Assembly (NCBI RefSeq): GCF_025200925.1 | Contig: NZ_CP104174.1 | Location: 5,456,001-5,520,000 of the forward strand | DNA length: 64,000 nucleotides | Reading direction: 5' to 3' | Source: Bradyrhizobium sp. CB1015 | Lineage (GTDB): Bacteria; Pseudomonadota; Alphaproteobacteria; Rhizobiales; Xanthobacteraceae | Shown here: positions 10,870 through 19,664 of the stretch, in pieces | How the letters are laid out: each line of letters starts with the position of its first letter | Numbering within the stretch: position 1 is the first letter of the stretch | Translations under genes and position numbers: made by a program | Notes under the pieces: model-generated | Seen by the model: the letters and a program-made list of their open reading frames with translations, nothing else | Told to the model about the DNA's origin: nothing | Databases searched by the model: none

Positions 10870-11065
10870 GCGCCAGCGTTCCCCCCCCGAAATTCGTCAC
10901 AAATCCATCGCGTTTGACTCGACCCGCACTGCGTCCTGCCATCGCAGCCCGCCACTTCGAAAAAGCTTTGAAGCCCGCGCGCCTTCTACGTTAGGATGAG
11001 TGGCTGCCAGCGCGAAACCATCAACGAAGCCAAAACATCGGCAGAAAACATCGGGAGGACTATTG
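10870..11065. other. Short intergenic region
   Basis: About 195 bases between the LysR gene and the cyclase-family gene. No terminator or further gene stands out; the GGGAGGAC ribosome site of the next gene lies at its right end. Confidence 0.4.
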
Positions 11066-12001
11066 ATGCGCAATACGCTCGTGTTGTGCTGCGTCGCCGC
11101 GTTGTCGGCGATTTCAGGAACTGCAAGCGCACAGGACTGGACCAAATCGAAATGGGGGCCGAACGACGAGATCGGCGCCGCCAACTACATGACGCCCGAG
11201 CTCGTGGTGAAGGCGGCATCGCTTGTGAAGACCGGCAAGACCTACGCCCTCGGCATTCCCGTCACATCGCAAACGCCGGCCTATCCGCCGCGCACTTTCA
11301 AGCTCACCATCGTGCAGCCGGGACAGGCCGGCAGCCCGGGCCTCGGTCCGAACAAGGCGACCTACAATGACGACATCCTCGACACCTGGGTCGGCATCGG
11401 CAGCCAGCTCGACGGCCTCGGCCATCTCGGCATCGAGCACGTCTATTACAACGGCAACAAGCTCGCCGACTTCGCCGATCCCAACGGGCTGAAGAAGCTC
11501 GGCATCGAGAAGGTGCCGCCGATGGTCACCCGCGGCGTCCTGCTCGACATGGCCGCCTATTTCAAGACCGACGTGGTGAAGGAAGGCACCGCCTTCAATG
11601 TCAAGGAGATCGAGGAAGCCGCCAAGCAGCAGAACGTCGAGATCCGCCAGGGCGATGTCGTCATCTTCCACACCGGCTGGCTCAGCCTGATCGGCAAGGA
11701 CGACAAGCGCTATTCGGCCGGCGAGCCCGGCCTCGGCGTCGAAGGCGCGAAATACCTGACCGGCAAGGGCGTCGTCGCGGTCGGCGCCGACACGTGGGGG
11801 CTCGAGGTACTTCCGTTCGAAGGCAAGACCGTGTTCGAGGTGCATCAGATCCTGCTCGCGATGAACGGGACCTACATCCTCGAGAACATAGACACCGCCG
11901 CGCTCGCGCGCGACAAGGGCTATGAATTCCTGTTCGTGCTGGGCCAGCCGCGCTGGACCGGCGGCGTGCAGGCGATGATCAACCCGATCGCGATCCGCTG
12001 A
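11066..12001 (+). CDS. Secreted cyclase-family (kynurenine formamidase-like) hydrolase
   Basis: Protein of the putative cyclase family (PF04199), metal-dependent hydrolases that include kynurenine formamidase. A signal peptide MRNTLVLCCVAALSAISGTA with a cleavage site near ASA-Q predicts export. The metal-binding region reads IGSQLDGLGHLGIEH, a variant of the usual GTHxDxxxH, and a later H/D cluster includes VIFHTGW and GADTWGLEVLPFEG. It has 311 residues. The start at 11066 is set by GGGAGGAC 7 bases upstream and by the signal peptide. Members of this subgroup occur widely in Bradyrhizobium and Burkholderia (recall); substrate unknown. Confidence 0.87.
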   Translation: MRNTLVLCCVAALSAISGTASAQDWTKSKWGPNDEIGAANYMTPELVVKAASLVKTGKTYALGIPVTSQTPAYPPRTFKLTIVQPGQAGSPGLGPNKATYNDDILDTWVGIGSQLDGLGHLGIEHVYYNGNKLADFADPNGLKKLGIEKVPPMVTRGVLLDMAAYFKTDVVKEGTAFNVKEIEEAAKQQNVEIRQGDVVIFHTGWLSLIGKDDKRYSAGEPGLGVEGAKYLTGKGVVAVGADTWGLEVLPFEGKTVFEVHQILLAMNGTYILENIDTAALARDKGYEFLFVLGQPRWTGGVQAMINPIAIR

Positions 12002-12011
12002 CGCCACACGC

Positions 12012-12106
12012 GCGTCCGGCGAAAGAAGCCGGGTGAGGTCTTGCAGTGTCTCGATAGAGCGCACCGCTGCCCTCACCCGAACGTCGCGCCGGTTTCGCTG
12101 CTTGGC
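12012..12106. repeat. Palindromic intergenic repeat (CCGGGTGAGG type)
   Basis: The arms gccgggtgagg (near 12028) and ccctcacccga (near 12071) face each other between two convergent genes. They resemble the core of a widespread Bradyrhizobium intergenic palindrome, here degenerate. A bidirectional terminator role is possible. Confidence 0.55.
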
Positions 12107-12119
12107 GAAACAGAGCTCC

Positions 12120-14330
12120 TCAGAGTCGAATGTCCTCGTAGGACTCGATCCGCCGCGGGCCGACCGAGGTCGCCTCGTGCGAATCCGCATCAGTGAGATT
12201 GCCGAAATCCAGCTTGGTCAACCTCGTCAGGTCCGCGATCGAGACCTGGAAGACGCTGACATCCTCCTCGGACATCCGCTCGCGCAGATCCACCTCCTGG
12301 ATGCGATCGATCTCCATGACCTGCTTTCGCTGGCTCATGAGGAAGGCCGCCGCCTTGAGAGCGTCGTCATCCTCGTTGCGTCGGATCAGGATCTTCCAGA
12401 AATATTTCGGGATTTGGACGCCGCCGAAGCTCGGATCCTTGTGCGGCCGGCCCGCCGGATTGGGCAGATCGGATCCATCGGCGTCGGGCCCGTCGAACAC
12501 CGGACCGTTCATGACGATGCCCTTCTCCTCGCCTTCGAGCAGGACATCGCGCGTATAATCCTCCAGTCCCGCCCACAGCTGCTTGCCCTGATTGAACGAG
12601 AAGAACTGCGGCGAGCAATTGGTGAAGTGGAAGGAATCGTCGCCATGCTGCTTGGCCGCAGTGACGGTGTCGCCCCAGGTCGCATCCAGGCGGCGCACGA
12701 GATGACCGCGGTCGAACGGGTTCTTGCTGCGATCCGCCTCGAAGGTGGCCTGCTTGCGGTAGAACTCGTCGCCGATCTGGGCATCGTCGTCGATGCGCGG
12801 ATCGCGCAGCCAGGAATCACCCTCTCGCTTGCCAACGTCCTGCTGCTTGCCGCCGTCGATGTTGACGCAGCTGAAGAAGGCGAGCCGGCGCTCCTTGTTC
12901 ATGACCACGCTGTAATTAAAATACTTCAGCTCGGACTGCCTGGAGCTTCCCTTGAGCATCGCGATCCTGGACTTGAGGGAAGCCGGAATCTTCGGCAAGG
13001 GCACCGCGAATTTGCCGTTGCCGAGGAAGTTCGCCTTGTATCCGGGACGCGATTTCAGCGTGCCCTGATCGATGTGCACGGCCTCCATCGGCAGGCCGTT
13101 TTTCGCACTGATATGAGGCAGCAGGCCGGCCGGCGGGGTGATCAAAGGCGTGCCGCCGTTCTGCGTGCCGCCGTTCGTGGCCCCTCCGTTGCCCCCTACA
13201 GGTCCCGGCGGCACGAACGGGATGTCCTTCTTGAACATCGGCAAGGGCACGCGGATCGGGACCACCAGCGAGGTTCCGTCGAGGGACTGCTCGACCCAGA
13301 CATTGGTGCCGAAAACAGGCGCGGCAGCCGGTGCCCGGACTTTCGCGATCTCTTGCCGGATCGGCGGCTCCTCCTCGTCCAGCACCGGCTTGATCAGCGG
13401 ATGGGAGCCGACGGCAACCCTGAGATCGGCGACGATCGCGCTGATGCGGATGCCTTCATTGGCGATCCAGTCGATCATGGATTCGTCCATCGACGGCTTC
13501 CACACCTTGCCGTCCTTGCTCAGGGTGCGGCCCTGCGCATCCTTGCGGGGAACGCCGCTGTGATGCAGCGCGACCACTTGCCAGAAGCGGTTGAACGCGG
13601 GCGAGCCCGAGGATCCCGCCGTCGTGTCGGTGTTGTACCAGAGGAAGTCGCCGACATATTTGAGCAGCTTGTTCTCACGGACGCAGACCTGCTTCATCTG
13701 CCCGCTGGGATGCTGGATGATGGTGAGGTACTCGCCGGGGTCTGCCTTGCCGGGCGCGCCGCCGAGCGGCAGCCATCCGAAGTCCTCGAGCTCCTCCCCG
13801 CCTGACAGCGAGGTCGGCGCCACCGCGACGACCGAAAAATCCAGCCTGTCGTTGGTGTAGAAGAACTTGCCCGGCTCGAAGCCGAACCGCACCGGCACGC
13901 GCTCCTGCCCGGAGACGTCGAGCTCGTAGTTGAAATCGGCGATCGAGTTGGCGGCCTCGGCCGGCTTGCCGAAGACGTGATGGTTCGTCAGCAACAGGCC
14001 CGGCCCGATCAGGAAGCCCGAGCCATAGCCGAGCAGGTTCGACTTGAGATCCCTGACCTGGATGCGGCAGACCGAGCGCGAGGCGGCGGTCCCCTTGGCG
14101 AGATAGTTGATGCTGTCGAGATCGTTGCCCTGGATGATCCGCTCCAGGCCAATCTCGGCCTTCTCCACGTCCCGCGTCTCGGCCAGCAGCTGGCGCTGGC
14201 GTAGACGCATCTTCTCGACGGACATCTCGATCGGACCGTCGCCCAATTTCCGGTTCAAGGCTTCGGGTGAGAACTCGGCTTGCTTGAATCGCCTTTCTGA
14301 GCCCGCGATCAGGCTTGGCTTGATGAGCAT
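12120..14330 (-). CDS. Trypsin-like serine protease fused to NUC1-type DNA/RNA non-specific endonuclease
   Basis: A 736-residue two-enzyme protein. Residues 1-80 are a charged helical leader. About 85-300 form a trypsin-like protease: GYGSGFLIGPGLLLTNHHVF with catalytic His118, RLDFSVV with Asp164, TDTTAGSSGSP with Ser241. Residues 340-410 are a Pro/Gly/Asn-rich linker containing GGNGGATNGGTQNGG. About 430-700 form a beta-beta-alpha-metal nuclease of the DNA/RNA non-specific endonuclease family: KNPFDRGHLVRR with catalytic His543, and HFTNCSPQ with metal-ligand Asn571. There is no signal peptide, so the protein is probably cytosolic. All catalytic residues are present. I see no immunity protein beside it and the neighbours are housekeeping. 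Such fusions resemble effectors of bacterial conflict systems; the role here is inferred, not shown. Confidence 0.9.
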   Translation of the reverse strand: MLIKPSLIAGSERRFKQAEFSPEALNRKLGDGPIEMSVEKMRLRQRQLLAETRDVEKAEIGLERIIQGNDLDSINYLAKGTAASRSVCRIQVRDLKSNLLGYGSGFLIGPGLLLTNHHVFGKPAEAANSIADFNYELDVSGQERVPVRFGFEPGKFFYTNDRLDFSVVAVAPTSLSGGEELEDFGWLPLGGAPGKADPGEYLTIIQHPSGQMKQVCVRENKLLKYVGDFLWYNTDTTAGSSGSPAFNRFWQVVALHHSGVPRKDAQGRTLSKDGKVWKPSMDESMIDWIANEGIRISAIVADLRVAVGSHPLIKPVLDEEEPPIRQEIAKVRAPAAAPVFGTNVWVEQSLDGTSLVVPIRVPLPMFKKDIPFVPPGPVGGNGGATNGGTQNGGTPLITPPAGLLPHISAKNGLPMEAVHIDQGTLKSRPGYKANFLGNGKFAVPLPKIPASLKSRIAMLKGSSRQSELKYFNYSVVMNKERRLAFFSCVNIDGGKQQDVGKREGDSWLRDPRIDDDAQIGDEFYRKQATFEADRSKNPFDRGHLVRRLDATWGDTVTAAKQHGDDSFHFTNCSPQFFSFNQGKQLWAGLEDYTRDVLLEGEEKGIVMNGPVFDGPDADGSDLPNPAGRPHKDPSFGGVQIPKYFWKILIRRNEDDDALKAAAFLMSQRKQVMEIDRIQEVDLRERMSEEDVSVFQVSIADLTRLTKLDFGNLTDADSHEATSVGPRRIESYEDIRL

Positions 14331-14604
14331 CGTGACCTCTCAAATGACTGGCGAATATTGGACGGGGTCGGCGCCCTAAAAAATTGGCGCCAAGTTGCAG
14401 CGGCGGGCGGACTGCCGGTCGCTGCCGGTCGTTCTGGAAATCGCGGGCATGCACCCGACACTACTTTAGACCTGTATATCTACTGCCACGCAACCACGCG
14501 GCATCATGCCATGGTCTGCAACCTCACCAGTGTGAGATTTCCCACAATTGATCGATGCAGCCGTGCATCACGATTTCGCGCGCTGCTTGCGGCCCTCTGG
14601 CGAT
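14331..14604. other. Upstream region of the protease-nuclease gene
   Basis: About 270 bases separate the protease-nuclease start from the end of the small membrane protein gene. It is lower in GC than its surroundings around 14460-14560 and so may hold a promoter. No gene or clear operator is seen. Confidence 0.4.
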
Positions 14605-14817
14605 CTACGGCTTCAGGTACCACCGCCGCAGCGCCACGAGGGACCAGATTGCCTCGACCAGGCCGAACGGCCAGGCGCCCTGAAGGAAACCGTAGGCCGA
14701 GCCGAGCGCGCAGGACGCGGCGAACAGCAGCACGAACCAGCGGCTGCGATCCTCCAGGGCGTAAGTGACCAGCATCGCCGTGACGGCGAACAGGCCGAAT
14801 AGTGTCAGCGCATCCAT
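14605..14817 (-). CDS. Small two-to-three-helix membrane protein, 70 aa
   Basis: Begins [20 protein letters not shown], with two or three hydrophobic helices: one N-terminal, one around [18 protein letters not shown], and a weaker one around [17 protein letters not shown]. An Arg-rich C-terminus suggests a cytoplasmic tail. It is divergent from ruvX, 47 bases away. Small membrane proteins of this type occur next to ruvX in Bradyrhizobium (recall). Function unknown. Confidence 0.8.
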   Translation of the reverse strand: MDALTLFGLFAVTAMLVTYALEDRSRWFVLLFAASCALGSAYGFLQGAWPFGLVEAIWSLVALRRWYLKP

Positions 14818-14864
14818 GTTTCCGGGTTCACTCCGCAGCGCGACGCATGATATGCGCTAAGTCC

Positions 14865-15350
14865 ATGCCGGCTCTTATCCTCACCTTGGTCGATGCTGCA
14901 ACCCACTGGCCCGAACGCGGTGCGCTGGTCGGGCTCGATCTGGGCACCAAGACCATTGGCGTTGCCGTATCAGACCCCGACCGCCGCTTGGCCACCGGTG
15001 TCGAAACGATCCAGCGCAAGCAGTTCAAGCAGGACGCCGCCAAGCTGCTTGCCATCGCCACCGAGCGCAAGGTGGTCGGCTTCGTGCTCGGCCTGCCCAT
15101 CAACATGGACGGCAGCGAGGGCCCGCGCGCGCAATCGACCCGCGCTTTCGCGCGCAATCTGGCCGGCCTGACCGCGCTGCCCATCGGTCTCTGGGACGAG
15201 CGCCTCTCGACCGCGGCGGTCGAGCGCGAGCTGATCGGCATGGACGTCAGCCGCGCCAAGCGCGCCGAGGTGATCGACGAGCACGCCGCGATCTTCATCC
15301 TGCAAGGCGCGCTCGATCGCCTGGCAAACCTGCGCAAAGGACCCGGCTGA
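14865..15350 (+). CDS. ruvX: Putative Holliday junction resolvase / pre-16S rRNA nuclease YqgF
   Basis: RNase H-fold YqgF protein, implicated in 5' processing of pre-16S rRNA and annotated as a Holliday junction resolvase. The strand-1 motif [17 protein letters not shown] holds the first catalytic Asp; [15 protein letters not shown] and [15 protein letters not shown] follow, and the final helix has [14 protein letters not shown]. It has 161 residues. The ATG at 14865 is chosen because the fold begins soon after; an upstream ATG at 14847 is possible. It is followed after 4 bases by an AEC transporter gene and is probably co-transcribed with it. Confidence 0.93.
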   Translation: MPALILTLVDAATHWPERGALVGLDLGTKTIGVAVSDPDRRLATGVETIQRKQFKQDAAKLLAIATERKVVGFVLGLPINMDGSEGPRAQSTRAFARNLAGLTALPIGLWDERLSTAAVERELIGMDVSRAKRAEVIDEHAAIFILQGALDRLANLRKGPG

Positions 15351-15354
15351 TCCC

Positions 15355-16278
15355 ATGGCCGTCGTCGTCGCGGCGCTGCTGCCGGTCTTCATCCTCATCG
15401 TGCTCGGCGTGGTGCTCCGGCGCAGCCTGATGCGGCTGGACACGCAATGGCACGGGCTGGAGCGGCTGACCTATTTCGTGCTGTTTCCGATGCTGCTGAT
15501 CCAGACGCTAGTGAAGGCGGACCTTACGAAGGTTCCGGTCGCCGGCGTCGGCGGCGCGCTGCTGCTGTCGGCGCTGGCGATGTCGCTGCTCTGCCTCGCA
15601 TTGCGCCCGGCCCTGTCCCGGCTCGACATCGACGGCCCCGCCTTCACGTCGATCTTCCAGGGCGCGACGCGCTGGCAGACCTATGTCGCCCTCTCCGTCT
15701 CCGCCAACATGTTCGGCGATGTCGGGCTGGCGTTGGCTTCGGTGGCGATGGTCGCGATCATTCCGCTAGTCAACGTGTTCAGCGTCGCGGTGCTCGCCCA
15801 TTACGCATCGCCCGAGAAGCAGTCCGGCCGCGCCATCGTCATGACGGTGATCCGCAATCCGCTGATCTGGGCCTGCGCCATCGGGCTTCTCATCAACATC
15901 GTCCATCTGCCGCTGCCGAGGATCTGGCACGAGGTGGCGGACGCGCTCGGCCGCTCCTCGCTCGCCATCGGCCTGCTCGTGACCGGCGCGGGATTGCAGC
16001 TCGAGGGCCTGCTGCGTCCGAGCCTGGGCGCTGGCCTCGGCGTGGCGTTCAAGCTGGTCCTGATGCCCATGCTCGCGCTGATTCTGGCCGCCTGGTTCGG
16101 GCTGTCCGGCAACAGCCTTGCGATCGTCGCGATCTGCGCGGCAGTGCCGACCTCGCCAAGCGCCTATGTGCTGGCCCGCCAGATGGGCGGCGACGCGCCG
16201 CTGCTCGCGCAGATCATCACGCTGCAGACGATCCTGGCCGCGATCACGATGCCGATCGCCATCGCGCTGGTGGCCTAG
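15355..16278 (+). CDS. AEC-family transporter
   Basis: Auxin-efflux-carrier-type permease, 307 residues with about ten hydrophobic helices. The first is VVAALLPVFILIVLGVVLRR; the conserved FQGATRWQTYVALSVSANMF and the TSPSAYVLARQMGGD near the C-terminus are typical of the family. Members export or import carboxylates or amino acids; substrate unknown. It starts 4 bases after the ruvX stop. It ends tail to tail with the CPBP protease gene, the two TAG stops sharing the palindrome CTAG (16275-16278). Confidence 0.92.
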   Translation: MAVVVAALLPVFILIVLGVVLRRSLMRLDTQWHGLERLTYFVLFPMLLIQTLVKADLTKVPVAGVGGALLLSALAMSLLCLALRPALSRLDIDGPAFTSIFQGATRWQTYVALSVSANMFGDVGLALASVAMVAIIPLVNVFSVAVLAHYASPEKQSGRAIVMTVIRNPLIWACAIGLLINIVHLPLPRIWHEVADALGRSSLAIGLLVTGAGLQLEGLLRPSLGAGLGVAFKLVLMPMLALILAAWFGLSGNSLAIVAICAAVPTSPSAYVLARQMGGDAPLLAQIITLQTILAAITMPIAIALVA

Positions 16279-17039
16279 CTCCCCAGCCACATCGTCAGCA
16301 CCACCGCGGTCAGATTATTCAGCGCGTGCAGCGCGATGGTGAGCCACAGCGAGCCGGAGCGGTAGCGCATGTAGCCGAACCACAGGCCGATGCAGAAGAC
16401 TTCGGCGAGGAAGTACATGTCGTATTGCAGGTGGACCACCGTCCAGACCAGCGACGACAGCAGGATCGCACCGGGGGCGCGCAAAAAGCTCGCCGACCAG
16501 CCGCGGTAGAGGAAGCCTCGTGCCAGCACCTCTTCCGACATCGGCGCGGCCACCGCGAATGCGGCCAGCAGCAGCAGCGCCGCTCCCTTGTCGCGGCCCG
16601 ATTTCAACAGATCGGTCATGAAGCCCGGCGTCGCCTCGCGGCCGAGCGCGCGCGACATCGTCTCCCAGAGCAGCACGATCAGGATGAGGCCGACGGCGCC
16701 GAACAGCAGCTGCTTCCAGGACGACCAATGCAGCGCGAGATAATCAACGAAGGAGGCCTTCTTGATGCGAATGGCGAGCCAGACCGCAAGAAGCGTCGCC
16801 GGCAGCCCCATGATCACCGAGAGCGCGAGCGTCTGGGGCTCACGGCCGACGAGCTGAAGCGAGGCAAGGTCCATGGGAAGACCACGCAGCGCCGCCAGCA
16901 CAACGACGGCACCGATCTGCCCGACGAACATCGCAACGAAGATGAAGAGGCCCCACAACGCCGTGCCCCAGAACTTCCAGACGCGTGGCGTCGCTGGCGT
17001 CTCGGTCAGCGGCGGATGATCGGGATTGAGGGAGTCCAT
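16275..17039 (-). CDS. CPBP-family intramembrane glutamic protease (Rce1-like)
   Basis: Membrane protein of the CPBP/Abi family (Rce1-related). The family motifs are all present: EEVLARGFLYRG (EExxxR), VWTVVHLQYD with the catalytic His, and LTIALHALNN (HxxxN). It has 254 residues and about seven or eight helices. The start at 17039 (MDSLNPDHPPL) is chosen because the upstream in-frame extension enters the palindromic repeat at 17082-17204. Function in this organism unknown; family members process or protect peptides and are often linked to bacteriocin immunity. Confidence 0.9.
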   Translation of the reverse strand: MDSLNPDHPPLTETPATPRVWKFWGTALWGLFIFVAMFVGQIGAVVVLAALRGLPMDLASLQLVGREPQTLALSVIMGLPATLLAVWLAIRIKKASFVDYLALHWSSWKQLLFGAVGLILIVLLWETMSRALGREATPGFMTDLLKSGRDKGAALLLLAAFAVAAPMSEEVLARGFLYRGWSASFLRAPGAILLSSLVWTVVHLQYDMYFLAEVFCIGLWFGYMRYRSGSLWLTIALHALNNLTAVVLTMWLGS

Positions 17040-17081
17040 CAGGAGGCTTTCGTTAATAAAACGCAAAACTATCGAGCGATC

Positions 17082-17204
17082 GTCATGCCCGGGCTTGTCC
17101 CGCCTGCGCGGCCGAAGCCGCTTCGGCGAGGCGAAGGCCCGGGCATCCACGTTCTTTTTGCCGCGCAGCAAGACGTGGATGGCCGGGACAGGCCCGGCCA
17201 TGAC
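17082..17204. repeat. Palindromic intergenic repeat (GCCCGGGCTTGTCCCG type)
   Basis: The left arm gtcatgcccgggcttgtcccg and right arm cgggacaggcccggccatgac are complementary. A second pair, catccacgt/acgtggatg, lies inside. The hairpin separates the aidB-like gene from the CPBP gene and may terminate or process the transcript. Similar sequences are dispersed in Bradyrhizobium genomes (recall). Confidence 0.85.
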
Positions 17205-17226
17205 GCCGTGGAAAGACCGTTCCCCT

Positions 17227-18870
17227 TCACGGCAGCGCCCGCTCCAGCAGCGCGCGCACGTCGGCGCTGTCGAGTTCGACCGCGCCATACATGCTGGCGT
17301 GATTGGTCGCGAGGCGCGTGGCGGCAAACAGCTCGGCCTGGCGCGGCGACACGCCGTTGAGCGCCGCGGCCGCAGCCAGCAATGCCAGCTTCTCGACCGC
17401 AAGCCGCGCGACGCGCTCGCCGTCGGCACGCCGAAACGTCTTGCCGATGAAGCTGACCGCCTCGCCCGCCCCCGGCAGCCCCTTGGTCTCGGCCGCCAGC
17501 GCTTGTAGCACCGCCATCGCCGCCTCGCCTTCGCGCGAGAGCGCGCGGAGCACGTCGAGGCACATCACGTTGCCCGAGCCTTCCCAGATCGCGTTGACCG
17601 GCGACTCGCGATAATGGCGCGCCAGAATGCCGTCCTCGACATAACCGTTGCCGCCGAGGCACTCCATCGCCTCAAAGAGGAATGGCGGCGCGCTCTTGCA
17701 GGTCCAGTATTTGATCGCGGGCGTGAGCAGCCGCATATAGGCGGCCTCCGCCGCGTCATGCGGCGTGCGGTCGAAGGCGCGGCAGAGCCGCATCACCAGC
17801 GCCGTGCTCGCCTCCACGTGCAGCGCCATGTCCGACAGCACGGCCTGCATCAATGGCTGATCGGCCAGATGCTTCTGAAACACGCTGCGGTGGCGGGCGT
17901 GGTGCAGCGCATGCGCAAGCCCCGAGCGCATCAGGCCGACGGAGGCGATCGCACAATCCTGTCGCGTCAGCTGCACCATCTGGATGATGGTGCGGATGCC
18001 CTTGCCCTCCTCGCCGACCGTTTCGGCATAGGCGCCGACGAACTCGACCTCGGACGAGGCATTGGAGCGGTTGCCGAGCTTGTCCTTCAACCGCTGGAAC
18101 TGGATGGCGTTGACCGAACCATCCGGCGCGAAGCGCGGCATGAAGAAACAGGTCAGCCCGCCTTCGGCCTGCGCGAGCACGAGGAACGCATCGCACATCG
18201 GCGCCGACATGAACCATTTGTGGCCGGTGATGCGATAGCCGTCGCCGTCGCGCACGGCGCGCGTCATGTTGGCGCGCACGTCGGTGCCGCCCTGCTTCTC
18301 GGTCATGCCCATGCCGAGCGTCATGCCGCGCTTCTGCCACCACGGCGCAAAGCTCGGGTCGTAGCTCTTCGTCGATAGCACCGGCATCACCCGCGCGAGC
18401 AAGTCGGGCTGCATGGCCAAGGCACCGACGGAGGCGCGCGTCATCGTGATCGGGCAGAGGTGGCCGGTCTCGACTTGCGCAGCCATGTAGAACTTTGCGG
18501 CGCGAATAACCTCGGCGCCAGCGCCCGCCGGCTTGCCATCCGCGGTCCAGGTGGAATTGTGCACGCCGGCATGCGCACTGTGCGCCATCAGCTCGTGATA
18601 GGCGGGATGAAACTCGACCTTGTCCCGGCGATTGCCGTTGGCATCGAAGCTGCGCAGCTTCGGCGTGCTCTCGTTCGCCACGCGCCCGCGATCGGCCATC
18701 GCCGCCGAACCCCAATGCCGGCCGAACTCGGAGAGCTCACGCTCCGCCGCCGCGCCGCCATTGGCCCTGACCGCCTCGATCAGCGGCCGGTCGACGGCGA
18801 AAAGATCAACGTCCTCGAATGGCGGCGACTGGTTGAAGACCTCGTGGGTCGCGAATGTGGGCTGGGTCAT
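17227..18870 (-). CDS. aidB: AidB-like acyl-CoA dehydrogenase
   Basis: Flavoprotein of the acyl-CoA dehydrogenase superfamily, AidB branch. In E. coli, AidB is induced by alkylating agents, binds DNA and has weak isovaleryl-CoA dehydrogenase activity. Family features include FGRHWGSAAMADRGR, FHPAYHELMAHS, GMGMTEKQGGTDVRANMT (FAD region), ITGHKWFMSAPMCDAFLVLA and the C-terminal EAMECLGGNGYVEDG with RESPVNAIWEGSGNVMCLD. It has 547 residues, the AidB length rather than the ~380 of catabolic enzymes. No ada-like operator was recognised. Assignment to AidB rests on length and motifs. Confidence 0.9.
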   Translation of the reverse strand: MTQPTFATHEVFNQSPPFEDVDLFAVDRPLIEAVRANGGAAAERELSEFGRHWGSAAMADRGRVANESTPKLRSFDANGNRRDKVEFHPAYHELMAHSAHAGVHNSTWTADGKPAGAGAEVIRAAKFYMAAQVETGHLCPITMTRASVGALAMQPDLLARVMPVLSTKSYDPSFAPWWQKRGMTLGMGMTEKQGGTDVRANMTRAVRDGDGYRITGHKWFMSAPMCDAFLVLAQAEGGLTCFFMPRFAPDGSVNAIQFQRLKDKLGNRSNASSEVEFVGAYAETVGEEGKGIRTIIQMVQLTRQDCAIASVGLMRSGLAHALHHARHRSVFQKHLADQPLMQAVLSDMALHVEASTALVMRLCRAFDRTPHDAAEAAYMRLLTPAIKYWTCKSAPPFLFEAMECLGGNGYVEDGILARHYRESPVNAIWEGSGNVMCLDVLRALSREGEAAMAVLQALAAETKGLPGAGEAVSFIGKTFRRADGERVARLAVEKLALLAAAAALNGVSPRQAELFAATRLATNHASMYGAVELDSADVRALLERALP

Positions 18871-18890
18871 CTTGCGTCCTCGGCGCGGAA

Positions 18891-19664
18891 TCAGTTCCGC
18901 CGCGGCTGGATCGGGAAATCATAGGCCGCCCCGCCCGCCCCCGGCAGGGAAAAATGCCACCACTCCTTCGAATAGTTCACAAAGCCTTGCCTGGCCATCG
19001 CAGCCACCAGCCGCTTGCGCCAGGCACGCTGCTCCGGATTGATCGAGGTTGCGGCGGTATGCCCCTTCGCGTCGGTACAGTCGTAGCCTGTGCCCATGTC
19101 GACGCTGCCCTCCGGCGCCCGCGCCTCGACCGGCGCCGTGCAATCCGCGTAGGTCCTTGCTGGATCGTATTTGGCGGAATTGTCCGCCCTGAGATCGACC
19201 AGCGTGAGATCGAGCGCCGCACCGGTCGAATGCTGCGAGCGGCTCGCAATGTAGCCGAGGCGGAACAGCTCGGTCTTCGCAATCTTCGGGCTGTAGCGCC
19301 GCTCCGCAGCGGTCTCGTGGCCGTTCTGCGACCACTTGACCATGTCGAGCGAGGCCCGCGCCGGCCGGTAGCAGTCGAACATCTTGAGCGAGAGATTTTG
19401 CGCCGCCAGCTCCTGCTGCACCGCCTTCAGCCGCAGCCCCACCTCGCGCTTCACCACGCATTCGCCGGCATTGTAGCCGGCGAGCGGACGGCCGACGAAA
19501 TTGTTCGACGTGGCGTAGCGGATGTCCTGGATGATGCTGGGGTCGATGTCGCGCAGATAGACGAAGTCGCCGGGCAAGGTCTGCGCCCGCACGGGGGCGA
19601 GAAACAATAATGCGAGCAGCGCGACAAGCGCTACGCGCGCCGCAGTTCCGGTCCTTGCGATCAT
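18891..19664 (-). CDS. Secreted D-alanyl-D-alanine dipeptidase (VanX/DdpX family, M15)
   Basis: Zinc peptidase of family M15D that cleaves D-Ala-D-Ala. A signal peptide (RVALVALLALLFLAPVRA, cleaved before QTLPGDF) predicts a periplasmic location. The zinc site is seen as SRSQHSTGAALDLTLVD (His and Asp ligands) and EWWHFSL (catalytic Glu and the third ligand His). MGTGYD and MFDCYRPARA also match the family. It has 257 residues. The start overlaps the stop of the caspase-like gene by 4 bases (ATGA at 19661-19664), so the two are a translationally coupled pair. Likely role: cell-wall peptide turnover. Confidence 0.92.
   Translation of the reverse strand: MIARTGTAARVALVALLALLFLAPVRAQTLPGDFVYLRDIDPSIIQDIRYATSNNFVGRPLAGYNAGECVVKREVGLRLKAVQQELAAQNLSLKMFDCYRPARASLDMVKWSQNGHETAAERRYSPKIAKTELFRLGYIASRSQHSTGAALDLTLVDLRADNSAKYDPARTYADCTAPVEARAPEGSVDMGTGYDCTDAKGHTAATSINPEQRAWRKRLVAAMARQGFVNYSKEWWHFSLPGAGGAAYDFPIQPRRN

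Noticed and set aside
12033..13805. 590-codon open frame opposite the protease-nuclease gene
   Set aside because: Antisense shadow; the minus strand product has complete protease and nuclease active sites.
15447..17360. 637-codon open frame across the AEC and CPBP genes
   Set aside because: Low-complexity, Arg-rich translation with no homology; both strands already carry recognised genes.
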